Source of the DNA: Candidatus Amesbacteria bacterium
GTDB taxonomy: Bacteria > Patescibacteriota > Microgenomatia > CAZETR01 > Amesbacteraceae
Reading direction: 5' to 3'
Assembly: GCA_027331445.1 (NCBI GenBank)
Contig: DAHWUD010000012.1
Location: forward strand, 1 to 32,115
DNA length: 32,115 bases
Shown here: positions 32,051 to 32,115 of the stretch, one piece after another
Layout: each line of letters begins with the position of its first letter
Position numbering within the stretch: position 1 is the first letter of the stretch
Notes under the pieces: generated by a model
Database searches by the model: none
Seen by the model: the letters and a program-made list of their open reading frames with translations, nothing else
Told to the model about the DNA's origin: nothing
Program-made: the position numbers and the translations under genes

Positions 32051-32115
32051 CTACTTTTCGGAATGGAGCTGGTTTAGGTATTGGGTTGGGCTCATGTAGT
32101 TGAGTGAGTAATGTG
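32051..32115 (-). mobile_element. C-terminal end of an rve-type transposase/integrase, truncated by the window edge
   Basis: Minus-strand translation HYSLNYMSPTQYLNQLHSEK* resembles the C-terminal 'H.sL.Y.tP.eYl' tail of IS3/IS481-type transposases. Only 20 aa are visible. Confidence 0.6.

Noticed and set aside
1-32115. CRISPR array or tandem satellite
   Set aside because: No regularly spaced repeats seen; only short degenerate coding repeats and the zinc-ribbon modules.

Overview
The 32.1 kb window looks like ordinary bacterial chromosome from a streamlined, probably uncultured lineage. A Patescibacteria/CPR-like origin is an inference from gene content only. Both edges carry minus-strand transposase fragments. 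Contents: (i) an IS3-family element (OrfA plus 5' part of OrfB) that truncates a methyltransferase gene; (ii) an AT-rich islet with an SDR gene next to tRNA-His; (iii) five tRNAs: His-GTG, Arg-TCG, Arg-TCT, Lys-CTT, Gln-TTG; (iv) a GH130-GT4-GH130-GT4/toroid carbohydrate cassette; (v) a cell-surface block with a Thr/Pro-rich secreted protein and a membrane-anchored protein that appears to fuse a sortase-like domain (His/Cys/Arg) to an NlpC/P60- or CHAP-like domain; (vi) two DrrAB-type ABC exporters; (vii) PAP2, TM2 and matrixin-like proteins; (viii) a VKOR-type orphan thioredoxin with a CcdA-like partner, then SBP5, SecG and a holin-IV-like membrane protein. The observations most worth following are the sortase/peptidase fusion, the GH130/GT4 cassette (possible beta-mannan storage or phosphorolysis), a recurrent promoter layout with the -10 box about 5-7 nt from the start codon (predicted leaderless mRNAs), and a possible IS-derived hybrid promoter at the right edge. 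No searches or computations were run. Domain calls are motif recognition from the translations.
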